From a bacterium (GTDB taxonomy: Bacteria; Bacillota; Clostridia; Lachnospirales; Lachnospiraceae), in the NCBI GenBank assembly GCA_030539165.1, contig JAUNSO010000017.1, forward strand, positions 1 to 58,169: 58,169 nucleotides of DNA. Reading direction: 5' to 3'. Within the stretch, counting starts at the first letter, position 1; each line of letters starts with the position of its first letter. The notes beneath the pieces were generated by a model. That model saw nothing but the letters and a program-made list of their open reading frames with translations, was not told where the DNA came from and did not search any database. Of the stretch, positions 35,889 to 46,386 are shown piece by piece. The translations under genes and the position numbers were made by a program.

Positions 35889-36809
35889 ATGAATCATAAA
35901 ATATTCGTATGTGAGAATTCCATAGAGGGCATCTTTACCGGAGTATACGATGCATGGAAGGCAGCAAGGGAAATCGGACACAGTCACTGCAAGCTGGAAA
36001 CACTGCCGCCGGATTATGGAAATGGTACAATGAAAGAGCAGAGCAATCCATTACAGGTACGGGATGACTGCAGAAATTATGAACTCTTTTCAGAGTATAT
36101 CTATGTGAAGACGGATCAAGATAAGGCAGAAAAGGTAACAAAGACAGTATGTGAGAGAATGGGTTATCCTGTGTATAAAGAGCTCAGTAAGGCTATACTG
36201 GCCGAGGCTCCAGATCTGCTTTATGGGGGCAGGGACACTGATTATGACAAGGGAGATGCAGTCTATCGGACAATTGTCACCGGACTGTCCATGAAGAGCG
36301 GGGATGAAGTATTGACCAATTTGACAAACCCATATGTAGCCAGAGTCTTTGAGCTGACCAGACGTGTGGGAAATGAATATCTGCACTGGATTGAGTTCTT
36401 GAGGTTTCATGAACTGAAAAGTGGGGTTATGTTTGCCAGGATTGCCCCGGAAAATAATCTTCTGGCAATGATGGCACCACATTTTGCGGACAGGCTGCCA
36501 TTAGAGAACTTCATGATCTATGATGAAAGGAGGGGGCTGTTCATCATTCACGGAGCGGGAGACCCGGAAAACCCGGTTCCGATAGAAAATACCTGGGCGA
36601 TTGTGCAGGGGGAGAAGCCGGATGAAGAAGCAATCACCGATTACTCTGACAGAGAGGAGTATTATCAGGAGCTGTTTACTTCGTTCTGCAAGACAATTGC
36701 AATCGAATCCAGAGTCAATACAAACCTTCAAAGACAGATGCTTCCACTGAAATTCCGAAAATATATGGTAGAATTTGAGCAGTTTCATGGTAAAAAATCC
36801 ATGGCATGA
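35889..36809 (+). CDS. TIGR03915 family putative DNA repair protein (DUF4130)
   Basis: 306 residues from ATG 35889 (AAAGGATG upstream; the frame is open from 35847). The N-terminal part (about 1-190: IFVCENSIEGIFTGVYDAWK; NPYVARVFELTRRVGNEYLHW) is DUF4130, and the C-terminal third resembles a uracil-DNA-glycosylase-linked extension (FADRLPLENFMIYDERRG). It follows the radical SAM gene by 89 bases and should be in the same SOS-controlled operon. The reaction is not known; the pair is predicted to act on damaged or modified DNA. Confidence 0.85.
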   Translation: MNHKIFVCENSIEGIFTGVYDAWKAAREIGHSHCKLETLPPDYGNGTMKEQSNPLQVRDDCRNYELFSEYIYVKTDQDKAEKVTKTVCERMGYPVYKELSKAILAEAPDLLYGGRDTDYDKGDAVYRTIVTGLSMKSGDEVLTNLTNPYVARVFELTRRVGNEYLHWIEFLRFHELKSGVMFARIAPENNLLAMMAPHFADRLPLENFMIYDERRGLFIIHGAGDPENPVPIENTWAIVQGEKPDEEAITDYSDREEYYQELFTSFCKTIAIESRVNTNLQRQMLPLKFRKYMVEFEQFHGKKSMA

Positions 36810-36940
36810 TAGATCCGGAAAAAACAGTTTGTTAAAAATGTATAAAATGGGCACAATATATTGATAAGAATGAAAATAATAAACAAATATCTTGTGCTTT
36901 TTGGAGATCATTGATGTAAGGAAGTAAGTGGAAAAAACGT

Positions 36941-37060
36941 TTGACTTTATGTATGGAATGAGTATAATAGTAGCAATCGAAAACTTAATATTAAGTGATA
37001 CTCAAACGATTAAGTGATACAAAATGCCATACAAGTTGTGAGTAAAGCCATACAAGTTGT
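36941..37060 (+). promoter_or_regulatory. Promoter and two pairs of direct repeats upstream of the HPr-like gene
   Basis: TTGACT (36941-36946), a 16-base spacer and TATAAT (36963-36968). The transcribed leader then holds two repeat pairs: ATTAAGTGATAC at 36990-37001 and 37009-37020 (period 19), and GCCATACAAGTTGT at 37026-37039 and 37047-37060 (period 21). Periods near two helical turns suggest protein binding, but this is inference. Confidence 0.5.
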
Positions 37061-37091
37061 TCAGGTGTTTGTTTTGAAAGGGGTGTTTAGA

Positions 37092-37319
37092 ATGTGTGAA
37101 AAGAAGATCAAGCTGCCGATGGATGAAGCGAGAGAATTTGTCAGTACTGCATCCAAATGTGACTTTGACATCAATGTTTTCTATAATCGAGTGATCATTG
37201 ATGCAAAAAGCATATTAGGCGTATTGGGTTTGGATTTCAACCAGACACTGACTGTTCAGTATGCCGGTGAGAACGATGCCTTTGAAAACCTGATTCACAG
37301 ATATGCGGTATGCGGATAA
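37092..37319 (+). CDS. HPr-like protein lacking the phosphoryl-accepting histidine
   Basis: 75 residues from ATG 37092 (GAAAGGGGTGTTTAGA upstream). The fold signature KSILGVLGLDF with the regulatory serine (equivalent of Ser46) is present, and the length is close to the HPr norm of 85-90. The usual HARPA segment carrying His15 is replaced by DEAREF, so it cannot act as an ordinary PTS carrier. A regulatory role, like that of Crh in Bacillus, is possible. Single gene with its own promoter; a terminator follows. Confidence 0.8.
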   Translation: MCEKKIKLPMDEAREFVSTASKCDFDINVFYNRVIIDAKSILGVLGLDFNQTLTVQYAGENDAFENLIHRYAVCG

Positions 37320-37346
37320 TATAAATAAACTCCAAAATAAAACTTC

Positions 37347-37383
37347 AAAACTCTCTGTGTGTAGTAGACGCAGGGAGTTTTGT
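37347..37383 (+). terminator. Terminator after the HPr-like gene
   Basis: AAAACTCTCTG pairs with CAGGGAGTTTT (one G-T pair) around a loop of about 13 bases; the T-run is part of the right arm. Confidence 0.7.
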
Positions 37384-37396
37384 GCGTGTATAATGA

Positions 37397-37426
37397 GTTG
37401 AAGTTGAAGTTGAAGTTGAGGTTGTA
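37397..37426 (+). repeat. Short hexanucleotide repeat
   Basis: GTTGAA repeats three times and continues with the variants GTTGAG and GTTGTA. It lies about 45 bases upstream of the nuclease-helicase start codon. A copy-number-variable spacer effect on expression is possible but not shown. Confidence 0.6.
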
Positions 37427-37468
37427 GCTTTGTTTTAAATATAACATTTGTTGCAGGAAGGATAGAAG

Positions 37469-39961
37469 ATGGATTTGCTTGAGAAGCCCAGCGTGAGGAT
37501 TTCGGTTCGTAATCTTGTGGAATTTATCATGCGCTCGGGAAACATTGATAATCGACATAAATCTCCGGGCGATCAGTCTATGCTGGAGGGCAGCAGGATC
37601 CATCGTATGATCCAGAGGCGGATGGGGTCAGACTATCATGCAGAGTACTTTATGCGATTTACTCAGGATATGGACGATTTTGAAATAGTCATAGAGGGAC
37701 GTGCAGATGGAGTGATCACCGATGGAGATCAAGTGACGATTGATGAGATCAAGAGTGTCTATCAGGATCTTGAATATATCGGGAAACCAGCGGAGGTGCA
37801 TTTGGCGCAGGCAAAGTGTTATGCTTATTTTTATACAGAGCAGAACTCACTTTCGGATATTCGTGTGAGAATGACCTACTGCAATATAGAGACAGAAGAA
37901 ATCAAGTATTTTCATGAGGCATATACATATATTGAGATTCGAAACTGGTTCATGAATCTTATGGAGGAGTATGCGAAGTGGGCCAGATTTGAGTTTGAAT
38001 GGAAGAAGATACGTAAGCATTCTATCAAGGAATTGGAGTTCCCGTTTCCGTACAGGGATGGTCAGAAGGAACTGGTTTCACAGGTCTACCGGACAATTTA
38101 CCATGAGAAAAAGATATTTATCGAAGCACCGACAGGGGTTGGAAAGACTGTGTCCACGGTATTTCCTGCAGTCAAGGCTGTGGGAGAGGATCGCGGTGAC
38201 AAGATATTTTATCTGACTGCAAAGACGATCACACGTACAGTTGCAAGTGAGTGTTTTGACATCTTGCGAAATGGTGGACTGCGATATAAGACAGTGATTT
38301 TGACCGCAAAGGAAAAGGTATGTCCCTGTGAGGAGCCTGACTGTAATCCAGATGCCTGTCCTCGCGCAAACGGCCATTATGACAGGATCAATGATGCCAT
38401 TTATGATCTGCTGACAAAGGAGGATTCCTTTACAAGAGAAATCATAGAGGAGTATGCAGAGAAGCATATGGTATGTCCGTTCGAGTTGTGTCTGGATATG
38501 TCCTTATTTTCAGATGCAGTGATTTGTGATTATAACTATGTGTTTGACCCGAATGTATATCTGAGACGTTTTTTTGCTGAGGGAATGGACGGAGACTACC
38601 TGTTCCTGATCGATGAGGCACATAATCTTGTTGACCGGGCAATGGATATGTATAGTGCGATTCTCTATAAAGAGGATTTTATGGAGTTGAGACGCCATAT
38701 CAAGCCATACAGCCGAAAGCTGGAAAAGACATTGGAGTCAGCCAATAAGTATATGCTGGCACTGAAACGGGAATGTGAGTCCATGAAGGTGCTCGACGTA
38801 TATGGAACCGGTGAAGGGGAGAGTCTGTCTCCGCTATTGGTGATATTGACGAGACTGATGGCACAGATGGAAAAATTCATGGAGGATGAGGAACGCAGCG
38901 ACATCCGGAAACCTGTATTTGAACTGTATCTGCAGGTGCGCCATTTTATCAATATGTATGAGAATATTAATTCTGACTATAAAAATTATGTGGCCTATTC
39001 CGAACATACAGAGGATCCGGTGGAGCATACCAATCGATTTATGGTCAAGCTGTTGTGCGTCAACCCCTCCTACAATATCACGCAGTGTCTGGACAAGGGG
39101 AGAAGTGCTGCATTCTTTTCAGCGACCCTCCTGCCGATTGATTATTACAGGAATTTGCTCAGCGGAAACGATGAAGACTATGCAGTCTATGCAAAGTCTG
39201 TATTTGATGAGCGGAAGAGGGGGCTGTTTATATGCAATGATGTAACGAGTAAGTATTCCAGACGAAGCGACATGGAGTATTACAATATCGCAAAGTATAT
39301 ACAGCTGATTACAGCAGAGAAAAAAGGAAACTACTTTATCTTTTTTCCGTCACATGCTTTTTTAAACCAGGTACTGCACGCCTATGAAGAATATTTTCAG
39401 GATGAAAGTGTAGAGTGTATCGTGCAGAAAACAGGGATGCGCGAGGAAGAACGAGAGGAGTTTCTGAATCGTTTTGAGGGAAATGAAGACTGTGATCTGG
39501 AACAGCTGATACAGATGGAAATAGAGTATGAGGAAGAAAAAACACTGCTGGGATTCTGTGTGATGGGCGGGATATTCAGTGAGGGTATTGATCTGAAAAA
39601 TGACAGACTAATCGGAACGATCATAGTCGGAACGGGTTTGCCGATGGTATGCAATGAGAGAGAACTGCTGAAAGACAGCTATGATGATGAGGGACTTCAG
39701 GGGTTTGACTATGCCTACCGCTATCCGGGGATGAATAAGGTACTGCAGGCGGCAGGCCGTGTGATCAGGACAGCAGAAGATATCGGAATCGTCGCTTTGC
39801 TGGATGACAGGTTCCTGATGACCTCTTATCAGAAAATGTTTCCTAGAGAATGGAAAAACCACCGGGTCTGCAATCTGGAAACAATCGCAGACGAGGTGGC
39901 GGATTTTTGGGATATGCAGAATCTTGAAATTGAGACATCTGCAGCGACTGAGACAGACTAG
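37469..39961 (+). CDS. Cas4/RecB-like nuclease fused to XPD/DinG-type Fe-S helicase
   Basis: 830 residues. The N-terminal PD-(D/E)xK nuclease (about 1-190) has H45 (GSRIHRMIQ), D80 (EGRADGVI) and E93-x-K95 (IDEIKSV). An SF2 helicase of the XPD family follows: Walker A APTGVGKT near 221-228, four or so cysteines ([15 protein letters not shown], later CPFELC) for an iron-sulfur cluster, DEAH near 381, and the C-terminal box [21 protein letters not shown] probable DNA repair machine with 5'-3' helicase and nuclease functions. The stop overlaps the convergent nfo stop. Confidence 0.85.
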   Translation: MDLLEKPSVRISVRNLVEFIMRSGNIDNRHKSPGDQSMLEGSRIHRMIQRRMGSDYHAEYFMRFTQDMDDFEIVIEGRADGVITDGDQVTIDEIKSVYQDLEYIGKPAEVHLAQAKCYAYFYTEQNSLSDIRVRMTYCNIETEEIKYFHEAYTYIEIRNWFMNLMEEYAKWARFEFEWKKIRKHSIKELEFPFPYRDGQKELVSQVYRTIYHEKKIFIEAPTGVGKTVSTVFPAVKAVGEDRGDKIFYLTAKTITRTVASECFDILRNGGLRYKTVILTAKEKVCPCEEPDCNPDACPRANGHYDRINDAIYDLLTKEDSFTREIIEEYAEKHMVCPFELCLDMSLFSDAVICDYNYVFDPNVYLRRFFAEGMDGDYLFLIDEAHNLVDRAMDMYSAILYKEDFMELRRHIKPYSRKLEKTLESANKYMLALKRECESMKVLDVYGTGEGESLSPLLVILTRLMAQMEKFMEDEERSDIRKPVFELYLQVRHFINMYENINSDYKNYVAYSEHTEDPVEHTNRFMVKLLCVNPSYNITQCLDKGRSAAFFSATLLPIDYYRNLLSGNDEDYAVYAKSVFDERKRGLFICNDVTSKYSRRSDMEYYNIAKYIQLITAEKKGNYFIFFPSHAFLNQVLHAYEEYFQDESVECIVQKTGMREEEREEFLNRFEGNEDCDLEQLIQMEIEYEEEKTLLGFCVMGGIFSEGIDLKNDRLIGTIIVGTGLPMVCNERELLKDSYDDEGLQGFDYAYRYPGMNKVLQAAGRVIRTAEDIGIVALLDDRFLMTSYQKMFPREWKNHRVCNLETIADEVADFWDMQNLEIETSAATETD

Positions 39962-40830
39962 TACTTTGCTGCGGCTGCAAGCAGTCTTGCAATCTCTTCT
40001 TTATACGGCGGCAGTTTAATGTCCGGATCATCAGCGCTCTCTATATAGGGAGTCTCCAAAATTTTCGGAATGTCTGTAAAATCCGGATGGTAAACGACCT
40101 TGCAGAGCGTTTCAAATCCTATGGTTCCATTATCCAGATTGGCATGGCGGTCTTTGGAGGCGCCACGTTCATTTTTACTGTCATTGATGTGGAACACTGC
40201 AATCTGTTTCTTACCGAGAATCCTGTCAAAGGAATCTAAAACACCATCCAGATCATTGACGATATCATAACCGGCATCATTGACGTGGCAGGTATCAAAG
40301 CAAACTCTTAATTTGTCGTTATATTTTACTCCATCATAGATAAGGGCAAGCTCTTCAAAGGTACGTCCGACCTCGCTGCCTTTTCCTGCCATGGTTTCAA
40401 GGGCAACGTGACAGGTCATATCCTTTGTCAAAACCTCATTTAATCCCTCAATAATCTTTGCGATACCGATATCAGCGCCTTCTCCCACATGGGATCCCGG
40501 ATGCAGAATCAGGGTATGTGAGCCCATGGCGGTACTGCGCTCTAACTCTGTAGCTAAAAAGTCTACAGCCAGCTTGAATGTTTCAGGTTTTACGGCATTG
40601 GCCAGATTGATAATGTAGGGTGCATGTACGACAAATTCATCTATTCCGATTTTTTTCATATAAGCCTGTGCTTCTTCAATTCGTAATTCACCAAGCTCTT
40701 TACGTCGTGTATTCTGTGGTGCACCGGTGTATACCATAAAGGTGTTGGCACCATAACTTTCGGCTTCTTTAACGGAGCCTAAGAACATTTCCTTGCCGCT
40801 CATTCCGACATGTGAACCTAATTTGATCAT
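39958..40830 (-). CDS. nfo: Endonuclease IV (AP endonuclease)
   Basis: 290 residues from ATG 40830 (GGAGG upstream). Nfo cuts DNA at abasic sites with three zinc ions. Ligand motifs are in order: [12 protein letters not shown] at the start, [50 protein letters not shown], and [20 protein letters not shown]. Length is normal. The 3' end overlaps the convergent helicase stop by 4 bases, with no room for a terminator. Confidence 0.96.
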   Translation of the reverse strand: MIKLGSHVGMSGKEMFLGSVKEAESYGANTFMVYTGAPQNTRRKELGELRIEEAQAYMKKIGIDEFVVHAPYIINLANAVKPETFKLAVDFLATELERSTAMGSHTLILHPGSHVGEGADIGIAKIIEGLNEVLTKDMTCHVALETMAGKGSEVGRTFEELALIYDGVKYNDKLRVCFDTCHVNDAGYDIVNDLDGVLDSFDRILGKKQIAVFHINDSKNERGASKDRHANLDNGTIGFETLCKVVYHPDFTDIPKILETPYIESADDPDIKLPPYKEEIARLLAAAAKY

Positions 40831-40928
40831 ATGTGTGTCCTCCAATCATGAGTATTGTACTGTAATTTGTGAAAAAACACAAGATGTGGTATGATTAACT
40901 TTGAAAAATGAGAAACGGAGGAATCATT

Positions 40929-42239
40929 ATGTGGGCTTATGAGAGTGTGTTTTACCAGATCTATCCGCTGGGATTCTGTGGGGCACCATTTGAAAATGAT
41001 GGGAATCTGCAGTCAAGAATACGAAAGGTGAATGACTGGATTCCTCACATACAGAAGTTGGGTGCAAATGCAGTCTACTTTTCGCCGGTATTTGAATCTG
41101 ATACGCATGGCTACAATACCAGAGACTATGCCAAGATAGATGTCCGACTAGGCACGAATGAGGATTTTAAAGAGGTATGCGCCAATCTGCATGCGGCAGG
41201 TATCAGGGTAGTGTTGGATGGTGTATTTAACCATGTGGGAAGGGGCTTCTGGGCGTTTCAGGATGTGATACATAACAGAGAAAATTCCCCTTATAAAGAC
41301 TGGTTTCACATTAGTTTTGAGGGCAATTCAAACTATAACGATGGCCTGTGGTATGAGGGCTGGGAAGGCAACTATGATCTGGTCAAGCTGAATCTGCGAA
41401 ATGAGGATGTCATACAGCATATCTTTTGGGCAGTGAAGCAGTGGATTGAGGAATTTGGCATAGATGGTATCCGTCTGGATGTAGCCTATTGTCTCGATAA
41501 GGATTTTAGTCGAAGACTGCGGGCGTATTGCGACGGGCTGAAGCAGGAGTTTTTCCTGCTTGGCGAACTGCTGCACGGAGATTATAACCAGTTTATGAAT
41601 GATGAAATGCTGCATTCAGCAACGAATTATGAGTGCTATAAGGGACTGTTTTCTTCCTTCAACAGCATGAATATGTTTGAAATTGTACATTCTCTACTGA
41701 GACAGTTTGGTCCGGAAAACTGGACTCTGTATAAGGGAAAGCATTTGCTTGCTTTTGTGGATAATCATGATGTCAGCAGGATTGCCAGCAATCTGAACAA
41801 TGAGGCACATCTGCCGCTGATCTATGCGATGGCATTTGGAATGCCCGGTATTCCCTGTATTTATTACGGTAGTGAGTGGGGCGCAAAGGCATCAAAGAGT
41901 GAGGGAGATCCAGCATTGCGGGCATGCTTTGATGCACCTGTGGAAAATGAGCTGACAGCGTGGATCGAAAAGCTGGCGGAGGCAAAGAAACATTCGAATG
42001 CATTGAACTACGGGGACTTCCGTTCGGTGGTACTGACAAACCGTCAATGCATCTTCGAGAGAAGGTGTGATGATGAACGGGTACTGGTGGCAGTCAACGC
42101 GGATGGTGAGGGGTATACGGCCCACTTTGATGCAGGCTGTGGATGTGCGACGGATCTGATAACAGGAGAAGCATTTGATTTCGGCGGTGGAGCCTATCTG
42201 CCACCGTATAGTGCCAAATTTCTTCTCATGGAAAGATAG
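40929..42239 (+). CDS. GH13 alpha-amylase family enzyme, cytoplasmic
   Basis: 436 residues from ATG 40929 (ACGGAGGAATCATT upstream). The catalytic triad is visible: nucleophile Asp in DGIRLDVAY (about 180-188), acid/base Glu in LLGELLHG, and the third Asp in VDNHDVSR. The early motif DGVFNHVGRGF is also present. No signal peptide, so it acts inside the cell. The short length fits maltodextrin glucosidase or cyclomaltodextrinase-like enzymes without the extra N-domain. No transporter or sugar regulator lies nearby. Exact substrate unknown. Confidence 0.88.
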   Translation: MWAYESVFYQIYPLGFCGAPFENDGNLQSRIRKVNDWIPHIQKLGANAVYFSPVFESDTHGYNTRDYAKIDVRLGTNEDFKEVCANLHAAGIRVVLDGVFNHVGRGFWAFQDVIHNRENSPYKDWFHISFEGNSNYNDGLWYEGWEGNYDLVKLNLRNEDVIQHIFWAVKQWIEEFGIDGIRLDVAYCLDKDFSRRLRAYCDGLKQEFFLLGELLHGDYNQFMNDEMLHSATNYECYKGLFSSFNSMNMFEIVHSLLRQFGPENWTLYKGKHLLAFVDNHDVSRIASNLNNEAHLPLIYAMAFGMPGIPCIYYGSEWGAKASKSEGDPALRACFDAPVENELTAWIEKLAEAKKHSNALNYGDFRSVVLTNRQCIFERRCDDERVLVAVNADGEGYTAHFDAGCGCATDLITGEAFDFGGGAYLPPYSAKFLLMER

Positions 42240-42292
42240 TCTGAAAATCAGTAAAATAGCACATAAAATCCGACAAAATCCGGCCTGTTTTG

Positions 42293-42321
42293 TTGACATG
42301 ATACAAGATAAATAGTAGAAT
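42293..42321 (+). promoter_or_regulatory. Sigma-A type promoter of the chemoreceptor gene
   Basis: TTGACA (42293-42298), a 17-base spacer and TAGAAT (42316-42321), so it is not the sigma-28 form often found before chemotaxis genes. Confidence 0.75.
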
Positions 42322-42375
42322 AAATTTATTAGACACCGTCCATGGATGGACAGAGAGACGAAAGGGTGAGTGCAT

Positions 42376-44091
42376 ATGGGAAAAGGAACAGGCAGTAAAA
42401 ATCAAGGGGACAATCTTCCTCTATTGAAAAGAACCGGAACCAAAATTTCATTGATAGCAACAGTATCAGTATTGGTAGCCGTAGTGGCATGCATATTTTT
42501 AACAATACCAAGTGCTAAGACGGCACTAGGCGACTCAACAGAAGCATATATGGAGAGTATGGCATCATCGTACAAGACTCTTCTTGATTTGGAATATGCC
42601 GGAGTTCAGGCGACAACAGAGCAGTATGCAGCTGTTATTGGCGATGTAAAGGTAAAAGGTGCAGATTCCTCATATGCATATTTGGTAAGCTCTGATGGTA
42701 CGATGCTGTATCACCCGACAGCTGAAAAAATAGGAAGCCCCGTAGAAAACGTCGTAGTGGCGGGACTGGTTGAGGAATTAAAGGCAGGCAAGACCCCGGC
42801 TGACGGAATTGCAGTTTATGAATTCAAGGGTGCTATGAAATATGCCGGCTATGCAATTACTTCCAACAAGGAAATCCTGGTTGTAACGGCTGATGAAGAT
42901 GAGATTATGGCACCAATTAATAATATAGTAAACAGGTCTGTCGCAGCAGGCGTCTTAATTCTTGTGATATGTTCTATCGTAGCATTGCTGATGAGCCTGA
43001 GAATATCTAAGCCGATTAAGCAGTTGACAGTGATTATCAAAGATACAGCGAACTTTGACTTCAGAAAGAACCCTGCAAGTGAAGCCATCTGCAGAAAACA
43101 GGATGAAGTAGGTGCGATGGGCAGAGCTGTTCGCGATATGAGAACTAATCTCCGTGATATGGTCCAGATGATTGACGAGGCAAGTGATAAAATTGCAAAT
43201 AATGTAAACTCTCTGCAGAGCGTAACAAATGTTGTAAACAGTATGTGTACGGATAACTCAGCAACGACCCAGGAACTGGCAGCAGGTATGGAAGAAACTG
43301 CAGCAACGACTGAGACGATTAACGGCAATATCAATTATATGCAGACAGGTGCTGCAGATATCGGACAGTTATCAACAGATGGTGCTAAGATGTCAAATGA
43401 AGTTATGGAGAGAGCAAACCAGCTGCGTAATACAACAATGGAAGCAAGCTCCAGAACAAAACATATCTATGATTCAGTTAAGGTTAAAGCGGATAAGGCT
43501 ATTGAAGGCTCCAAGGCAGTTGACAAGATTAATGAACTGACAGAAGCAATCATGGCGATTTCCTCACAGACAAGTCTGCTGGCACTGAATGCAAGTATCG
43601 AGGCTGCCAGAGCAGGTGAGGCAGGCAGAGGATTTGCAGTTGTAGCAACTGAGATCGGTAATCTGGCTGACCAGACATCAAGAGCAGTCGGTGATATCAA
43701 TTCCATCGTTGGTGAGGTCAATAATGCAGTCGGCAATATGTCAGAATGTCTGGAAGAGACAACAAGCTTCTTGGAGCAGACTGTATTAACAGACTATAAT
43801 GAATTTGCACAGGTAAGTGAGCAGTACAATCAGGATGCTACGGAATTCCAGAACAGCATGAATGATATACATACATCTATTGAGAATCTGACAAATGCAA
43901 TCGGTGCAATCGCTGATGCACTTTCAGGCATCAATTCCACAGTAGGTGAGTCCACAGTTGGCGTAACTGATATTGCAGGAAAGACAACAGATATGGTAGG
44001 AAAGACTAGCGAGACATATGATCTCGTATCAGAAAGTCTGGATTGTGTAGCAAAGCTTGAAGAAATCGTTAACAAGTTTGTTCTTCAGTAA
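42376..44091 (+). CDS. Methyl-accepting chemotaxis protein
   Basis: 571 residues from ATG 42376 (AAAGGGTGA 7 bases upstream; GTG 42370 is an alternative). Layout: short cytoplasmic start, membrane segment (about 22-44), periplasmic-side sensory domain of single-Cache type (about 50-185, with [20 protein letters not shown]), second membrane segment (about 190-210), HAMP, and the signalling region with the conserved tip [20 protein letters not shown] and [18 protein letters not shown]. It should signal to CheA/CheW arrays. No other chemotaxis genes are in the window. A terminator follows. Confidence 0.93.
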   Translation: MGKGTGSKNQGDNLPLLKRTGTKISLIATVSVLVAVVACIFLTIPSAKTALGDSTEAYMESMASSYKTLLDLEYAGVQATTEQYAAVIGDVKVKGADSSYAYLVSSDGTMLYHPTAEKIGSPVENVVVAGLVEELKAGKTPADGIAVYEFKGAMKYAGYAITSNKEILVVTADEDEIMAPINNIVNRSVAAGVLILVICSIVALLMSLRISKPIKQLTVIIKDTANFDFRKNPASEAICRKQDEVGAMGRAVRDMRTNLRDMVQMIDEASDKIANNVNSLQSVTNVVNSMCTDNSATTQELAAGMEETAATTETINGNINYMQTGAADIGQLSTDGAKMSNEVMERANQLRNTTMEASSRTKHIYDSVKVKADKAIEGSKAVDKINELTEAIMAISSQTSLLALNASIEAARAGEAGRGFAVVATEIGNLADQTSRAVGDINSIVGEVNNAVGNMSECLEETTSFLEQTVLTDYNEFAQVSEQYNQDATEFQNSMNDIHTSIENLTNAIGAIADALSGINSTVGESTVGVTDIAGKTTDMVGKTSETYDLVSESLDCVAKLEEIVNKFVLQ

Positions 44092-44104
44092 AATCAGATG
44101 GAAA

Positions 44105-44132
44105 AAGGGGTTGTCAAATGACAGCCCCTTTG
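44105..44132 (+). terminator. Rho-independent terminator after the chemoreceptor
   Basis: GGGGTTGTC and GACAGCCCC around an AAAT loop, followed by TTTGTT. Confidence 0.85.
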
Positions 44133-44172
44133 TTATGTTATAAAAAGATTTATGTGAAAGATGAGGAATGAT

Positions 44173-45129
44173 ATGATATATACATTGACTTTTCAGCCAT
44201 CGATTGATTATGTAGTTTATGTGGAGCAGATGGATCTGGGCAAAACAAACCGCAGCAGCAGGGAATGTGTTGTGTTTGGCGGCAAGGGTCTGAATGTCTC
44301 ACAGGTACTGCACAATCTGAAGGTTGAGAGCGTAGCACTTGGATTTACTGCGGGCTTTACCGGAAAAGAAATCGAGCGTGGCATGCAGGCAAACGGCTGT
44401 CAGACAGGCTTTGTCCACCTTGATCAGGGAACATCCAGGATCAATGTCAAGATCAAATCCATGTTGGACGGAAAGATGGTCAGTGAAACCGAGGTCAACG
44501 GCTGCGGCCCGGAACTGCATCATGTGGCAGTTCTTGAAATGCTGCATAAGCTGGATGCACTGACTTCTGAAGATATGGTCATACTGGCAGGGACAGTACC
44601 ACCTTCACTGGAGTTTGAGGATTACCGAAGTATTTTGGAGAAGATATATGAGACAGGAGCAGCATTTGCCATTGATACAACAGGCATCCATCTACAGGAA
44701 GCACTCCGGTATCATCCGCTCTTAATCAAACCGAATCAGGAAGAATTAGGAGAAATCTTTCATACACAGATACATTCCAAGGAAAATGCCATCTTATATG
44801 CGAGAAAGCTGCAGGGTATGGGAGCAAGGAATGTACTTGTTTCTTTTGCGGGAGAAGGTGCGGTCTTGCTCACAGAGCAGGGATATATCCTGCAAAGAGA
44901 TGCATATCCGGGTATGGTGGTCAATTCAGTCGGAGCAGGGGATTCTATGGTAGCAGGATTTATAGCCGGATATTTGCAGGAATGCGGCAGATTGACAGCT
45001 GGGGTGACAATGGAGAAGTCTGCATATGAAAGAATCCTGCGGCTGGCAGTGACTGCCGGCAGTGCGACAGCATTTTCCGAGGGTCTGGCATCCGGGGATG
45101 TGATCCGGGCTTTGATGGAGCAGGCATAA
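44173..45129 (+). CDS. 1-phosphofructokinase/hexose kinase family (PfkB)
   Basis: 318 residues from ATG 44173 (GAGGA 6 bases upstream). The pattern IYTLTFQPSIDYVV, GGKGLNVSQVLHNLKVESV, LAGTVPPSL and NSVGAGDSMVAGFIAGYL is that of the FruK/LacC group. The catalytic Asp is intact (about residue 256). Substrate is probably fructose-1-phosphate or tagatose-6-phosphate. Unusually, no PTS or DeoR-type regulator gene lies next to it, so the assignment between the two is open. Confidence 0.85.
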   Translation: MIYTLTFQPSIDYVVYVEQMDLGKTNRSSRECVVFGGKGLNVSQVLHNLKVESVALGFTAGFTGKEIERGMQANGCQTGFVHLDQGTSRINVKIKSMLDGKMVSETEVNGCGPELHHVAVLEMLHKLDALTSEDMVILAGTVPPSLEFEDYRSILEKIYETGAAFAIDTTGIHLQEALRYHPLLIKPNQEELGEIFHTQIHSKENAILYARKLQGMGARNVLVSFAGEGAVLLTEQGYILQRDAYPGMVVNSVGAGDSMVAGFIAGYLQECGRLTAGVTMEKSAYERILRLAVTAGSATAFSEGLASGDVIRALMEQA

Positions 45130-45251
45130 TGAGGAGTGAAGCGTGAACAGAAGACAGTAGACTGATAGTCGAAGTCAAGAGGAGAGAGGTCATGAGCGGA
45201 AACATAAGAGAGAAAGTAAATCTGGTTTTACAAAATAAAAGGAGCGGCAGG

Positions 45252-46325
45252 ATGAAGTATATCTGTATATTGGCGTGCTTCCTCCTAATGCTGTCTGGCT
45301 GCTATCAAAAGGCATCCGAGGATATTGTGGAAAGTATATCAGCGGAACCTGCAGCAAAGACGGAAGATATGCAGACAGCTGAGGATGCGGCAGTACAGGA
45401 GCAGTCTACGGAGGAATCAGTTGAGATTGTGGTAGATCCAACGACGGAGGAAGAGGCGACTGATCCTGCTGAACAGAAAAATACGGGCTCAAATGCAGGC
45501 ACACGTGTAGTTGTATGGGGTGACAGTCTGACGGAAGGGACAGGCGGTGAAGGTGTGACCTATCCCAATGTTCTGGCAAAGCTTGCAGGCTGCGAGGTCA
45601 AGAACTATGGAGTCTATGCCGAGGAAACGACTTGTATTGCAGGAAGACAGGGCGGTATGCCGGAGAATGTACATCCAGTGACGATTCCTGCGCAGGTGAC
45701 AGATGTAGATGTGGAAATCGAGAATGGTGACGGTGGCTGGGATATGATCCTTGTATTTGGAGATGCCGGTATCAATCCGTGTACGATAGCAGGAGTGGAG
45801 GGAAAACTGTGGATGGATTTTACCACAGGACAGCGTAAGTTCACGAGAAGCAAAGCGGGAGAAGAGGTCGTACTGACAGAAGGAACCCCCATCGAGACCT
45901 TTGCGATGAAGGATAAGCGTCCAGATGATATATTGGTCATCTTTACAGGCTCAAATGATGATCCGACACCGGAAACAGTACAGAGTGTAATCGATGTACA
46001 GAGGGATATGCTGGCATATGCAGGTGTTGACCGATATGTGATCATCGGACTGACAAGCAAGCGGAAGATGCCGATGGCAGCAGAGGTCAATGAAGTGCTG
46101 GCTAAGGAGTACGGAGAACATTTTCTGGATGTCAGAAAGGATCTGCTGGAGCATGGACTGCAGGATTCCGGTATAGATGCCACTGCAGAGGATCTGGCTG
46201 ATATCGCGGACGGCTATATACCACGCAGTCTGCTGACCGATGAGTCTCATGGAAATGCAGCTTACTATACGGTAATCGGTGAGGCACTGTATCAAAAGAT
46301 GCAGGAGATGAATTATCTGAAATAA
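45252..46325 (+). CDS. SGNH/GDSL hydrolase lipoprotein
   Basis: 357 residues from ATG 45252 (AAGGAGCGGCAGG upstream). A lipoprotein signal ends in LMLSGC (lipid-modified Cys17). A Glu/Thr-rich linker (about 30-80) follows, then the esterase fold: the GDS block VVWGDSLTEGTGG (about 88-100), the Asn block FTGSNDDPT, and a C-terminal SHGNAAY. It is anchored outside the membrane and probably removes acyl groups from surface carbohydrates or other esters. It lies 60 bases before the subtilisin gene. Confidence 0.85.
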   Translation: MKYICILACFLLMLSGCYQKASEDIVESISAEPAAKTEDMQTAEDAAVQEQSTEESVEIVVDPTTEEEATDPAEQKNTGSNAGTRVVVWGDSLTEGTGGEGVTYPNVLAKLAGCEVKNYGVYAEETTCIAGRQGGMPENVHPVTIPAQVTDVDVEIENGDGGWDMILVFGDAGINPCTIAGVEGKLWMDFTTGQRKFTRSKAGEEVVLTEGTPIETFAMKDKRPDDILVIFTGSNDDPTPETVQSVIDVQRDMLAYAGVDRYVIIGLTSKRKMPMAAEVNEVLAKEYGEHFLDVRKDLLEHGLQDSGIDATAEDLADIADGYIPRSLLTDESHGNAAYYTVIGEALYQKMQEMNYLK

Positions 46326-46386
46326 GTATCGTCTGAGTGGACTGCACATATGGTATCTATAGAATAGATGCATATGCGGAGTCAAT

